A stretch of 64,000 bases of DNA from Flavobacteriaceae bacterium NBU2977. GTDB lineage: Bacteria; Bacteroidota; Bacteroidia; Flavobacteriales; Flavobacteriaceae. The position numbers and the translations under genes were made by a program. Below are positions 19,422 through 27,830 of this stretch, piece after piece. The stretch covers positions 806,001-870,000 of the forward strand of contig JAIOUW010000001.1 of the NCBI GenBank assembly GCA_019931105.1, read 5' to 3'. Below the pieces are notes generated by a model that saw only the letters and a program-made list of their open reading frames with translations, made no database searches and was not told the DNA's origin. Within the stretch, counting starts at the first letter, position 1. Every line of letters begins with the position of its first letter.

Positions 19422-20792
19422 TTACAATTGATAGATATTACGGTTCAAATAATCGTTTCTAAATTTTCCCTGTGGGTCGAAATTCTTCGCTAAAGCAAGA
19501 AAATCATCGAACCTTTCATAACGTTCGGAAATCTTTAAAGGGTCCATCGAAAAGAGTTTCCCCCAATGGGGCATATAGCCAAAAGGTTCCAGCTCTTTTT
19601 CGATCATGGTGATCAATTCACCTACTTCTTTTGGATTTTGCTTCCAAGTAAAGTGAATGGCGACACAATCTTTATTATAGCATGGGCTCATCCATAGGTT
19701 GTCCGCTGCGATTGTCCTAATTTCGGTGATAAATAGTTGAGGGTGTATTTGTTCCCGCTTTTTTTCCAAGGCCAATATCGCTTCCAAAGCTTTTTCCCGG
19801 GGAACGAAGAATTCCGATTGCAGTTCTTCACCACTGCTCGGGGTAAAGCCCATTTTAAAATGGGGCAGCCTATCGTACCAAGGCCCCGGTACACCCATTT
19901 GGTCCGTACAGTTGACCGCCGATAGTTCGGTAATGGGATGTAGGTTTCTAGTGGCGGCTTTCGCTCCGTAGTACTCATTTCCCAAATCTTTGACTTCTTC
20001 GTCCATCCTTCTTTTGACCCAGACTTGGCTCACTTTTTGATCAAGCCAATCGGTAAACAGGCTGACACTGTAGCCCCCGGCAAGAATGGCATCGAAATTC
20101 TCCTTTAAGGATTCTAGGAGAAGATCTTGAAACACATCTTGCCGCACTTCAAAGGTCTTCTGAATATGCAATGTCATTTCAGTTACGATTCCCAAGGCAC
20201 CCAAATTGACAACGGCACCATCGAATCGATCATCGCCCCTTTTCAATCGAACGATCTCACCTTTTCCGTTGACCAATTCCAGGGCGGATACCGAACTGGG
20301 CAGATTGCCATTGTTGACGCCCGAACCATGGGTGGCCGTGGCACAAGCCCCGGCCACCGAAATATGTGGCAATGATGCCAAATTATGGACGGCATACCCT
20401 TTTTTATGCAACTCAGGAGCAAACTCACCGTACTTGGTACCGGCACCGACCTTTACAGTCATGTTTTCTTCGTCTATTCCGATGACACCTTTGAGGTTCT
20501 TTGTCGAAATCTGGTTCAACGGACTATCGGCAATATTGTTGAAACAATGGCAAGAGCCCAATGCTTTTTGTACATCCAGATTTTTGACCAATGCCTGTAC
20601 CTCTTCGACCGTTTTGGGCTCGTGAAGATTCTTGGCCCTATACGCATAATTACCCGCCCAGTTCTTGCGAACGACCTCAGGGGCCACTTCGTCTACGACT
20701 TTTTTCGTTTCCGTTTTGCAGGATGTCAACGGTGTCAGGGCGGTGGCCGCGGCAAAAGTTGCCGTTGTTTTGATGAATTCTTTTCGCTTCAT
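19422..20792 (-). CDS. FAD-linked aldonolactone oxidase family protein
   Basis: Flavoprotein with an FAD_binding_4 domain (residues about 45-215; GAGTKYGEFAPELHKKG and GACATATHGSG for FAD contacts) and a C-terminal ALO domain of the D-arabinono-1,4-lactone oxidase type (HIGKLF-like segment here PHWGKLFS near residue 420). Such enzymes oxidise aldonolactones or alditols and pass electrons to oxygen or a carrier. The start MKRKEFIKTTATFAAATALTPLTSC looks like an export signal with a lipobox (LTSC), so the mature protein may sit in the envelope. It is 9 bp downstream of the epimerase lipoprotein gene, forming an operon with it. Confidence 0.9.
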   Translation of the reverse strand: MKRKEFIKTTATFAAATALTPLTSCKTETKKVVDEVAPEVVRKNWAGNYAYRAKNLHEPKTVEEVQALVKNLDVQKALGSCHCFNNIADSPLNQISTKNLKGVIGIDEENMTVKVGAGTKYGEFAPELHKKGYAVHNLASLPHISVAGACATATHGSGVNNGNLPSSVSALELVNGKGEIVRLKRGDDRFDGAVVNLGALGIVTEMTLHIQKTFEVRQDVFQDLLLESLKENFDAILAGGYSVSLFTDWLDQKVSQVWVKRRMDEEVKDLGNEYYGAKAATRNLHPITELSAVNCTDQMGVPGPWYDRLPHFKMGFTPSSGEELQSEFFVPREKALEAILALEKKREQIHPQLFITEIRTIAADNLWMSPCYNKDCVAIHFTWKQNPKEVGELITMIEKELEPFGYMPHWGKLFSMDPLKISERYERFDDFLALAKNFDPQGKFRNDYLNRNIYQL

Positions 20793-20800
20793 GCGGCAGC

Positions 20801-21754
20801 TTATTTAAAGCCGATATTCCCGATTCCTTCATGGCTGATTTTAATGGCTTCCAAAGGTTCAAGGCCGTCGAAGGTCATGTCTTGCTCCACAAAGTAATAC
20901 TGCATTCCGGAGCGTTCTTTTTGCGCTAGGATAGTCTTAAAATCGATTGTGCCCTCGCCCACCGGCGCAAATCGGCCTTGCTCGTCCATATCCTTAACAT
21001 GCCAAGCCTTAAAACGACCAGGATATTTATCGAAATAAGCGATGGGATCCGCCCCTGCCTTGGTTACCCAATAGAGATCCATCTGAAAATTGACGAACTC
21101 GGGATTACAATGCTCCAAAAGGTAGTCGATCGGCACAACTCCATCCTCGTTCTCCTTGAATTCAAAATCATGGTTATGGTATAGCAATTTGAGTCCAGCG
21201 GCATTCGCCTTCTCGCCTAATGTATCCAATATTTCCGCCAAATTTTTTGCCCCTCCGGTCATTCCCATGGTCCTAGTTTCTTGATCAAAACTGAAAAGCC
21301 CCATTGGAGGTACGGGTATTACAAAATATTCGAATCCGGCGGTCTTGACATCGGCCATCATGGCATCGGCATTTTCAAGCGTAACGGAACCTTGATGCGT
21401 ACTTATGGGGTTTAAACCAAGTTCTTCGAGATAGCTCTTAAAAGCATCGGGAGCCATATTGTAAAACTTTCCATCGACATAACCGGCCGCCTCAATATTT
21501 TCGTATCCCGCATCAGCTACCGCTTTTAGGGTAGCCCTTGCATCTTCGCCCATGGCATCACGCACAGTGTATAGCGCCAAGCCTCCGAACTTGGCAACGT
21601 CGCTTTCTTCCACATTGGTTTCCGCCCTATTATCCTCTTCTTTGGCCGCATCTTTACTAGTCGTATTTTTGCATGCATGGCTTCCTACCATGATAAAGGC
21701 CAATAGTAGACCCTTAACCAGTACATCGATTCTTTTTCGTTTCATTTTGTTCAT
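20801..21754 (-). CDS. Sugar phosphate isomerase/epimerase lipoprotein
   Basis: Exported TIM barrel of the xylose-isomerase-like family, here with a lipoprotein signal (KGLLLAFIMVGSHAC, lipobox SHAC). Barrel landmarks: GLALYTVRDAMGEDARATLKAVADAGYENIEAAGY, LLYHNHDFEF with metal-binding His, NFQMDLYWVTKAGADP with Asp, and the final YFVEQDM with Glu. Secreted members in Bacteroidota often accompany ThuA and Gfo/Idh proteins in 3-keto-sugar routes, both present nearby. The start has two ATGs (21754 and 21745). It precedes the aldonolactone oxidase by 9 bp and follows the Nudix-type regulator by 2 bp, so the three genes are probably one operon. Confidence 0.9.
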   Translation of the reverse strand: MNKMKRKRIDVLVKGLLLAFIMVGSHACKNTTSKDAAKEEDNRAETNVEESDVAKFGGLALYTVRDAMGEDARATLKAVADAGYENIEAAGYVDGKFYNMAPDAFKSYLEELGLNPISTHQGSVTLENADAMMADVKTAGFEYFVIPVPPMGLFSFDQETRTMGMTGGAKNLAEILDTLGEKANAAGLKLLYHNHDFEFKENEDGVVPIDYLLEHCNPEFVNFQMDLYWVTKAGADPIAYFDKYPGRFKAWHVKDMDEQGRFAPVGEGTIDFKTILAQKERSGMQYYFVEQDMTFDGLEPLEAIKISHEGIGNIGFK

Positions 21755-21756
21755 TT

Positions 21757-22533
21757 TTAAGTGGTTATTTCTTGTTCTTGTGATTTATTAATATGGTTCG
21801 ACTTGAAACTATAAAGATAGGGTGCTTTGTGGGCCTTACCTTGAAAAAGTTTTTCATGCCGTTCCAAAATATTCATTCCTAAAATACGTCTTTGAAAAGT
21901 GGTACGGCGCAACGCTTCACCTAAAATAGCTTCATATACCTTTTGCAACTGTTTCATGGTGAATTTGGAAGGCAACAGGTTCATTCCGACCAATTTTTTT
22001 TCGAGATTATCACGAAGCACTTGTAGCGCCTTTTCTACAATCAGGTCGTGATCCATCATTAATGAAGGAAGTTCGTCGATAGCATACCATTCGATACTAT
22101 CGGAAAGCGAATCGGGCTTCGGACTGACCTCATCATAGTTGATCAAGGCATAATAAGCCACTGTAATAAACCGATCGAGCATCCATTCATTATGTTTCAG
22201 GTCATGGCCGTTCTCCTTCAATATTCGTTTCATGGCCGATGGGTTCGAACGCGTCAGACTTCCAAACGTATGAAATTGTTCGAGATAGATGTCATCAAGC
22301 CCCGTGCGTTCTTTTACGCCCCTTTTTACGGCATCGTCTAGACTTTCATTTCTTTTTACAAATCCTCCGGGCAAGGCAAAAAGCCCTGTATTATGGTATT
22401 CTAGAACGAGTATCTTGAGTTGCTTTCCATTAAATCCGAAAATGACCGAGTCATAAGAGAGATTGTTTATAAAATCTTCACTACTAAGGTCTTGCACTGT
22501 TCTTTGCTCGTTCAAAAAAGAAAGTTTTTTCAA
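21757..22533 (-). CDS. NrtR-type transcriptional regulator with degenerate Nudix domain
   Basis: N-terminal Nudix fold (residues about 10-150) and C-terminal winged helix of the NrtR type. The Nudix box keeps GG and the first Glu (GGFVKRNESLDDAVKRGVKERTGL) but the hydrolase motif REuxEE is broken to RGVKER, so hydrolysis is unlikely and the domain is probably a ligand sensor. Bacteroides AraR is a known sugar-responsive member of this family. The wHTH part is KFTMKQLQKVYEAILGEALRRTTFQRRIL. The frame is open to 22653, but that would run into the divergent esterase gene; the TTG at 22533 gives the usual short N-terminus (22515 is another option). A perfect 9-bp inverted repeat lies just upstream (22563-22591). 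Confidence 0.82.
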   Translation of the reverse strand: MKKLSFLNEQRTVQDLSSEDFINNLSYDSVIFGFNGKQLKILVLEYHNTGLFALPGGFVKRNESLDDAVKRGVKERTGLDDIYLEQFHTFGSLTRSNPSAMKRILKENGHDLKHNEWMLDRFITVAYYALINYDEVSPKPDSLSDSIEWYAIDELPSLMMDHDLIVEKALQVLRDNLEKKLVGMNLLPSKFTMKQLQKVYEAILGEALRRTTFQRRILGMNILERHEKLFQGKAHKAPYLYSFKSNHINKSQEQEITT

Positions 22534-22562
22534 ATAAAGGATAATAATCCAAGAAAACAAAG

Positions 22563-22591
22563 TATTATTGTAACAAATTGAGACAATAATA
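22563..22591. promoter_or_regulatory. Inverted repeat, candidate regulator operator
   Basis: TATTATTGT (22563-22571) and ACAATAATA (22583-22591) are exact complements separated by 11 bp. They sit in the divergent promoter region between the Nudix-type regulator and the carboxylesterase gene, where an autoregulator would bind. Binding by that regulator is inference. Confidence 0.55.
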
Positions 22592-22609
22592 TTTTCAAAG
22601 AACACCACT

Positions 22610-24241
22610 ATGAGAACCATATTATCATTTCTACTTATTTTACCGATGATCATGACCTTTGCTCAAGACAAAAATGCCTTTCCTGTCCAAACGAAAACGG
22701 TACACGGCATCATAGAAGGAAACTACAATACCCATTCTGGCATCCAGACCTATTTTGGAGTGCCCTTTGCCAAACCACCCATTGGCGAACTACGTTGGAA
22801 GGCCCCGCAACCTTTGGACGATTGGGAGGGGGTAAAAGAGACCAAGACTTTCGGCCCGCGCCCTATGCAGACCATGGTCTTTGGCGACATGAAATCGCGA
22901 TCGAACGGGGTCAGTGAAGATTGCCTTTATTTGAACGTATGGACCCCGGCGACCCGCAATACCAAAGACTTGCCCGTTCTTGTCTATTTTTTTGGTGGCG
23001 GCAACGTTGCCGGTGATGCCTCGGAATACCGGTACGATGGGGAAAGCATGGCTAAAAAAGGTATGGTCGTGGTTACGACCAATTACCGTCTGAATATTTT
23101 TGGATTCTTCGCCCATCCCGAGTTGAGCGCCGAAGCGCCTTATAAGGCTTCGGGCAATTACGGCCTACTTGATCAACATGCGGCCTTGAAATGGGTAAGG
23201 GACAATATTGCAGCTTTTGGTGGCGATCCAAAGAAAGTGACCATTGCGGGCGAATCGGCCGGATCTATCGGGGTAAGTCAGCAAATGGCCTCTCCTTTAT
23301 CAAAAGATCTTATTGCAGGTGCGATCGGTGAAAGTGGCGCGAGCATCAAACCGACCATGGCTCCCATACCTCTGAAGGAAGCCGAAAAAATCGGTCTCGA
23401 ATTCGCCAAAAACGCTGGATATACGAGTTTGGCCGAACTTCGAAAATTAAGTACCCGTGAAGTCTACGAAATCTATAACGAGTCGCAGCGTTTCGGATTT
23501 CCGGCGGTCATCGATGGGTATTTTCTGCCCAAAACCCTCCCGGAAATCTTCGAGGCCAAAGAGCAGGCCCAAATACCGTTGTTATTGGGATGGAACTCGG
23601 CCGAAATTCCAGGAATGGCATTTACCCAAGGGCCTTATTCCAAAGAAAATTATGAAGCCAAGGTAAAAGAGGCCTTCCCCAAAACCTATAAGGAAGCCCT
23701 TGAACTCTACCCTTATGGAAGCGAAAGGGAAATCGAAATCTCCGCAACGGCCTTGGCCTCGGATCGGTTTATTGCTTATAGCACCTGGAAATGGTTCGAC
23801 CTACACAGAAAAAATAGTGCCCAGCCTGTTTATCGCTATCTGTATAGTAAATTGCGTCCGCCTTTGAGGGACAATACTTTGACTTCGGGACTTGCTGGAG
23901 GTACGGTAAAAAAAGATGCCGATGCTCCCCAGGCCCCGACTCCCCAACCTGTCGGGGCGCCCCATGCCTGTGAAATAGAATATTGTATGGGCAACCTACA
24001 TTTGGTGGACGATTATGCGTGGACTTCCGAAGATTATAAGGTATCTCAAGATATGCAGAACTATTTCGCGAATTTCATCAAGACGGGAAATCCCAACGGC
24101 ACCGATTTGCCCGAATGGAATCCGGCTCAGGCCAAAGACGATTCCCCATCGGTAATGATAATCGATGTAGAAAGCAAAGAAAGCAAAGCAGTAGATGATG
24201 CACGCTATCGCTTTTTGGATAAGTTCTATTTAGAAAAATAA
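22610..24241 (+). CDS. Type B carboxylesterase, secreted
   Basis: Alpha/beta hydrolase of the carboxylesterase type B family. A signal peptide is visible (MRTILSFLLILPMIMTFAQ). Motifs: FGVPFAKPPIGELRWKAPQP, EDCLYLNVW, the oxyanion hole FFGGGNVAGD, and the nucleophile Ser216 in IAGESAGSIG; the acid should be in the WNSAEIPGM region and the His in APHACEIEYCMGN. Length of 543 residues is standard. It likely removes acyl groups from a saccharide or lactone in the periplasm. It is divergent from the NrtR-type regulator and shares the inverted repeat with it, so control by that regulator is likely. Confidence 0.93.
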   Translation: MRTILSFLLILPMIMTFAQDKNAFPVQTKTVHGIIEGNYNTHSGIQTYFGVPFAKPPIGELRWKAPQPLDDWEGVKETKTFGPRPMQTMVFGDMKSRSNGVSEDCLYLNVWTPATRNTKDLPVLVYFFGGGNVAGDASEYRYDGESMAKKGMVVVTTNYRLNIFGFFAHPELSAEAPYKASGNYGLLDQHAALKWVRDNIAAFGGDPKKVTIAGESAGSIGVSQQMASPLSKDLIAGAIGESGASIKPTMAPIPLKEAEKIGLEFAKNAGYTSLAELRKLSTREVYEIYNESQRFGFPAVIDGYFLPKTLPEIFEAKEQAQIPLLLGWNSAEIPGMAFTQGPYSKENYEAKVKEAFPKTYKEALELYPYGSEREIEISATALASDRFIAYSTWKWFDLHRKNSAQPVYRYLYSKLRPPLRDNTLTSGLAGGTVKKDADAPQAPTPQPVGAPHACEIEYCMGNLHLVDDYAWTSEDYKVSQDMQNYFANFIKTGNPNGTDLPEWNPAQAKDDSPSVMIIDVESKESKAVDDARYRFLDKFYLEK

Positions 24242-24284
24242 ATTCGCTACCTTAATGCGATAGATTTCAAACTTAGGTTTCTCC

Positions 24285-25793
24285 ATGAAAGGCAAAAGGA
24301 CAAGATTTACATTTTTATTACTTGTTTTAACGGGATTGGCGGCGACCGCCCAAAAAGAAATCGGACAATTTGATAGAAATCTTGATATAGGCAACCCTAA
24401 GATCAAGGGAGAGGCCAAATACAATGAACAGGACCAGACCTATACGCTTAAGGGTTCTGGAACAAATATGTGGTTCGGAAACGATGAATTCCAATACCTG
24501 CATACCACACTTCAAGGAGATTTTATACTCAGAGCGGAAGTCAAGTTCTTGGGAGAAGGCGCAGATCCGCATAGAAAAGTTGGCTGGATCATCAAGAACG
24601 ATCTCGATGCAAACTCACCACATGTCAATGCTTCGACACATGGCGATGGTCTGACCGCGCTGCAGTATAGAAAACAAATTGGTGGTGATACCGAAGAAGT
24701 GATTTCAGAAGCAACATTTCCCGATGTGATTCAATTGGAAAGAATTGGACAGACCTATATCATGTCAACCGCTAAATTCGGGGAAGAATTCACAAGTGTG
24801 ACCTTGAACGATATGGAAATGGACACCGAACTTTACGTCGGCCTGTATATTTGTTCGCATAATCCCGATGTTTCCGAGACCGCCGTTTTTCGAAATGTCA
24901 GGATCATAAAACCAGTCGATCCCGACTATAAGCCCTATACCGACTATTTGGGAAGCAATCTCGAAATTCTCGATATCGAAACCGGACTGCGTAAGATAAT
25001 CTATCGGTCGGTGCATTCCATTCAGGCGCCCAATTGGACCGTCGATGGAAAAAAATTGATCTATAATTCCAAAGGTCACCTCTACAATTATGAACTTGAA
25101 AACGGACAAATTTCTCCCCTCAACACGGGTTTTGCCGTCAACAACAACAATGACCACGTATTGACATTTGACGGCACGGTCTTGGGAATCAGCAACCATA
25201 ATCAGGATGATGGCGGCACCTCCGCACTCTATTATCTTCCCGCCGAGGGTGATTCCCTTCCAAAAATGGTCACCAAACCAGGTGTTGGCGCCTCTTATTT
25301 TCATGGTTGGTCGCCCGATAACAAGAAAATGGTCTTCACTGGAAATCGGAATGGCGCCTATAACATTCTTACGGTGGATATCGATACAGGCGAGGAAGTT
25401 CAACTGACAAATCTAAAAACGTTGGACGATGGCCCGGAATACAGTCCCGATGGTAAATTTATTTTCTTTAATTCCACACGCACGGGTAAAATGAAGTTAT
25501 GGCGTATGGAACCCGACGGGTCGAAACAGACCCAATTGACCTTTGACGAGTATAATGATTGGTTCCCCCATATCAGTCCCGATAAAAAGTGGATCGTGTT
25601 CATCTCTTTTCCAAAAGATTTGGATCCAAGCACGCATCCGTTTTACAAGCACTGCTTGCTTCGCATTATGCCCTATGAAGGTGGTGAACCCAAGGTTATC
25701 GGTTATGTATACGGAGGACAGGGAACCATCAATGTGCCCAGCTGGTCGCCCGATAGTAAGAAAATAGCCCTTGTTTCCAATACAGGATTTTAG
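24285..25793 (+). CDS. TolB-like PD40 propeller protein with N-terminal sandwich domain
   Basis: Exported protein (signal KRTRFTFLLLVLTGLAATAQ). Residues about 25-205 form a concanavalin-like sandwich of the DUF1349 kind (GTNMWFGNDEFQYLHTTLQGDFILRAEVKF, VGWIIKND). Residues about 220-500 hold TolB/PD40 beta-propeller repeats: APNWTVDGKKLIYNS, GWSPDNKKMVFTGNR, GPEYSPDGKFIFFNSTR, FPHISPDKKWIVFIS and SWSPDSKKIALVS. The whole is not the Pal-linked TolB but a secreted sugar-locus relative, possibly carbohydrate binding. It is 43 bp after the esterase gene and probably co-transcribed. Function beyond binding is unknown. Confidence 0.85.
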   Translation: MKGKRTRFTFLLLVLTGLAATAQKEIGQFDRNLDIGNPKIKGEAKYNEQDQTYTLKGSGTNMWFGNDEFQYLHTTLQGDFILRAEVKFLGEGADPHRKVGWIIKNDLDANSPHVNASTHGDGLTALQYRKQIGGDTEEVISEATFPDVIQLERIGQTYIMSTAKFGEEFTSVTLNDMEMDTELYVGLYICSHNPDVSETAVFRNVRIIKPVDPDYKPYTDYLGSNLEILDIETGLRKIIYRSVHSIQAPNWTVDGKKLIYNSKGHLYNYELENGQISPLNTGFAVNNNNDHVLTFDGTVLGISNHNQDDGGTSALYYLPAEGDSLPKMVTKPGVGASYFHGWSPDNKKMVFTGNRNGAYNILTVDIDTGEEVQLTNLKTLDDGPEYSPDGKFIFFNSTRTGKMKLWRMEPDGSKQTQLTFDEYNDWFPHISPDKKWIVFISFPKDLDPSTHPFYKHCLLRIMPYEGGEPKVIGYVYGGQGTINVPSWSPDSKKIALVSNTGF

Positions 25794-25813
25794 GGAAAAT
25801 CCGGGTTTGACGA

Positions 25814-26941
25814 TCAGCTAAGGGTAAATTCGGGCAGTTTTATGATTTCCCCGCCCCTTAATGCCGATTCGTGCGCCAATATGCCCACGCAGGTAATGTT
25901 GGCCGATTGTTTCGCGTTCGGATAGGGCGATTCGTCTTTGATCAAGGCGTCGATAAAGGCATGCACCAAATGGGGATGCGAACCCCCGTGTCCGGCCCCT
26001 TGGGTAAACGAAAGATGTTGGTTTTCGTCTTCGTCGTAAACCCCTTTCGTGGTAAACCCCTGGATTTCTTCAGGAAGCAGTTTTGCAAAATCAGGACTTT
26101 CAATTTCCTCAGGTATTTCGGGTTCGGGTTTCTTGGCCGTGTGTACGACCAAAGGTTTCCCTTCTATCAATGGCCATTCGACGGATTTCTTGGATCCGTA
26201 TACCTCGAAACTCTCGCGATATTGTCGTGCCACATCAAAAAGCGAGCGATATACCTGGGCACTCAAATCAGAGTTTTTGAATTTGATATGGGTAGTCTCA
26301 ACAGCATAGGGCGAATCGTATTCTTTGATCAATTCATCCCGAATGGTGCCGGATCCAAAACAGGAAACGTATTCTGCCTCATCTTTGGTCAATGCCAGTA
26401 CCGGACCAACACAGTGGGTCGCATAATGCATCGGGGGCAGTCCGGGCCAATAATTGGGCCAACCGTCCATATCTTGTTGGTGGCTCGCCTTTAGAAATTG
26501 TATTTTGCCCAATTCGCCATTCTCGTACAACTCCTTCATATAGAGAAACTCACGTGCATATACGACGGTTTCCATCATCATATAGGTTAGTCCGGTTTCT
26601 TCGGTCAACCGTACGATTTCCTCACACTCTTCGACGGTGGTCGCCATAGGTACCGTACAGGCCACATGTTTCCCGGCCTTTAATGCCTTGATCGATTGTT
26701 CGCCGTGATTCGGGATGGGTGTATTGATATGTACCGCATCGATTTCTTCATCCTTCAAAAGCTCGTCGTACGAGGTATATAGCTTTTCTATGCAGAAGAC
26801 ATCCCCGATTTCGTTCAGTTTGGTCTCGTTACGCTGGCAAATGGCGACCAGATTCGCATTGGGGTATCTTTGATAAATGGGGATGAACTCGGCACCGAAT
26901 CCTAGACCGATGATAGCTACATTTATTTTTTTTGTACTCAT
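25814..26941 (-). CDS. Gfo/Idh/MocA family oxidoreductase
   Basis: NAD(P)-dependent sugar oxidoreductase family. The Rossmann part is clear: NVAIIGLGFGAEFIPIYQRYPNANLVAIC and the dimer/substrate domain follows with HQQDMDGWPNYWPGLPPMHYATHCVGP. One oddity: where the family normally has EKP with a catalytic Lys, this protein reads HVACTVPMATT, so the Lys is missing; other residues may serve, or its job differs. Length of 375 residues is normal. It is 8 bp downstream of an epimerase gene, which itself follows the ThuA-domain gene, a grouping typical for 3-keto-glycoside handling. Cofactor and substrate are not known. Confidence 0.88.
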   Translation of the reverse strand: MSTKKINVAIIGLGFGAEFIPIYQRYPNANLVAICQRNETKLNEIGDVFCIEKLYTSYDELLKDEEIDAVHINTPIPNHGEQSIKALKAGKHVACTVPMATTVEECEEIVRLTEETGLTYMMMETVVYAREFLYMKELYENGELGKIQFLKASHQQDMDGWPNYWPGLPPMHYATHCVGPVLALTKDEAEYVSCFGSGTIRDELIKEYDSPYAVETTHIKFKNSDLSAQVYRSLFDVARQYRESFEVYGSKKSVEWPLIEGKPLVVHTAKKPEPEIPEEIESPDFAKLLPEEIQGFTTKGVYDEDENQHLSFTQGAGHGGSHPHLVHAFIDALIKDESPYPNAKQSANITCVGILAHESALRGGEIIKLPEFTLS

Positions 26942-26949
26942 TTTTCGTT

Positions 26950-27810
26950 TTATGAATTGAATGTTTTCTTTAAAAATTTCAGGCCCTGCGATGCAAATTC
27001 ATCTTGACTTTCGGCCAAGTGTTTCCAAATACAAACGGCACCGGCCAGTTCCTTGATCTCAGGGGTAAAACTTTCGATGACGATGGCACCTTTGTAACCG
27101 ATATCCTCTAGACCATCCTTAAAATCATTCCAAGGAGTAAGTCCGGTTCCAGGAATACCCCTATGGTTTTCGGATACCTGAACATGGATCAATTTGTCTC
27201 CTACCGAATTAAAGGCCTCTTTAATGTTCTTTTCCTCGATGGTCATATGAAATCCGTCCAACAAAACCTTTGCCCGGTTATGGTCGATATCGCTTACCAA
27301 CCGCATTACATCTTCGGCGGTATTGACCATGTCCGATTCAAATCGGTTCAAAGGTTCCAAAGCGATCGATTGACCAAAGGTATCGGCCATTTCACAAACT
27401 TTCCGAAGATTGGATACGGCCAGTTGCCATTCAAACCTTCGCTGTTCTTCGGGAACCATACGAGCTTTGCCAACGGCAGAGTACATCGGCCCAGCCAAGA
27501 AATCGACCTCCCATAAACTGCACAATTCAAAGCATTTTTCCAAATAGCGAAAACAGTTTTCGTGTAGCGAAACGTCTTCGGAGGTCAGGTCTTTCGTAGG
27601 GCCGAAAACACCGCAAACGGTAGGAAGGAGTCCGTTGTCTGAAAGCGCTTTCTTTACGGTATTACCATCGATCAGATCGGGGTCTTCGACCGGAATCTCA
27701 ACAACGTCGAAACCCATCGCCTTGATCTTTGGAAAAAGCGAAATCGAATCGGTCGTAAAAGGGGACTGCCAAAGCCACGTACTCGCCCCAAACTGCATTT
27801 CCTTATTCAT
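26950..27810 (-). CDS. Ketose 3-epimerase-like sugar isomerase
   Basis: Cytosolic TIM barrel of the D-tagatose/D-psicose 3-epimerase type (286 residues, no signal). The opening MQFGASTWLWQSPFTTDSISLFPKIKAMGFDVVEIPVEDP is characteristic. Metal ligands can be placed: Glu in SIALEPLNRFESD, Asp in KVLLDGFHMTIEE, His in LIHVQVSENHRG and Glu in AIVIESFTP. It interconverts ketoses at C3; the natural sugar is not clear. It sits between the Gfo/Idh gene (8 bp downstream) and the large ThuA gene (20 bp upstream), all leftward, so the three likely form one operon. Confidence 0.9.
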   Translation of the reverse strand: MNKEMQFGASTWLWQSPFTTDSISLFPKIKAMGFDVVEIPVEDPDLIDGNTVKKALSDNGLLPTVCGVFGPTKDLTSEDVSLHENCFRYLEKCFELCSLWEVDFLAGPMYSAVGKARMVPEEQRRFEWQLAVSNLRKVCEMADTFGQSIALEPLNRFESDMVNTAEDVMRLVSDIDHNRAKVLLDGFHMTIEEKNIKEAFNSVGDKLIHVQVSENHRGIPGTGLTPWNDFKDGLEDIGYKGAIVIESFTPEIKELAGAVCIWKHLAESQDEFASQGLKFLKKTFNS

Positions 27811-27830
27811 ATATGCTTAAAAAACCTGTT

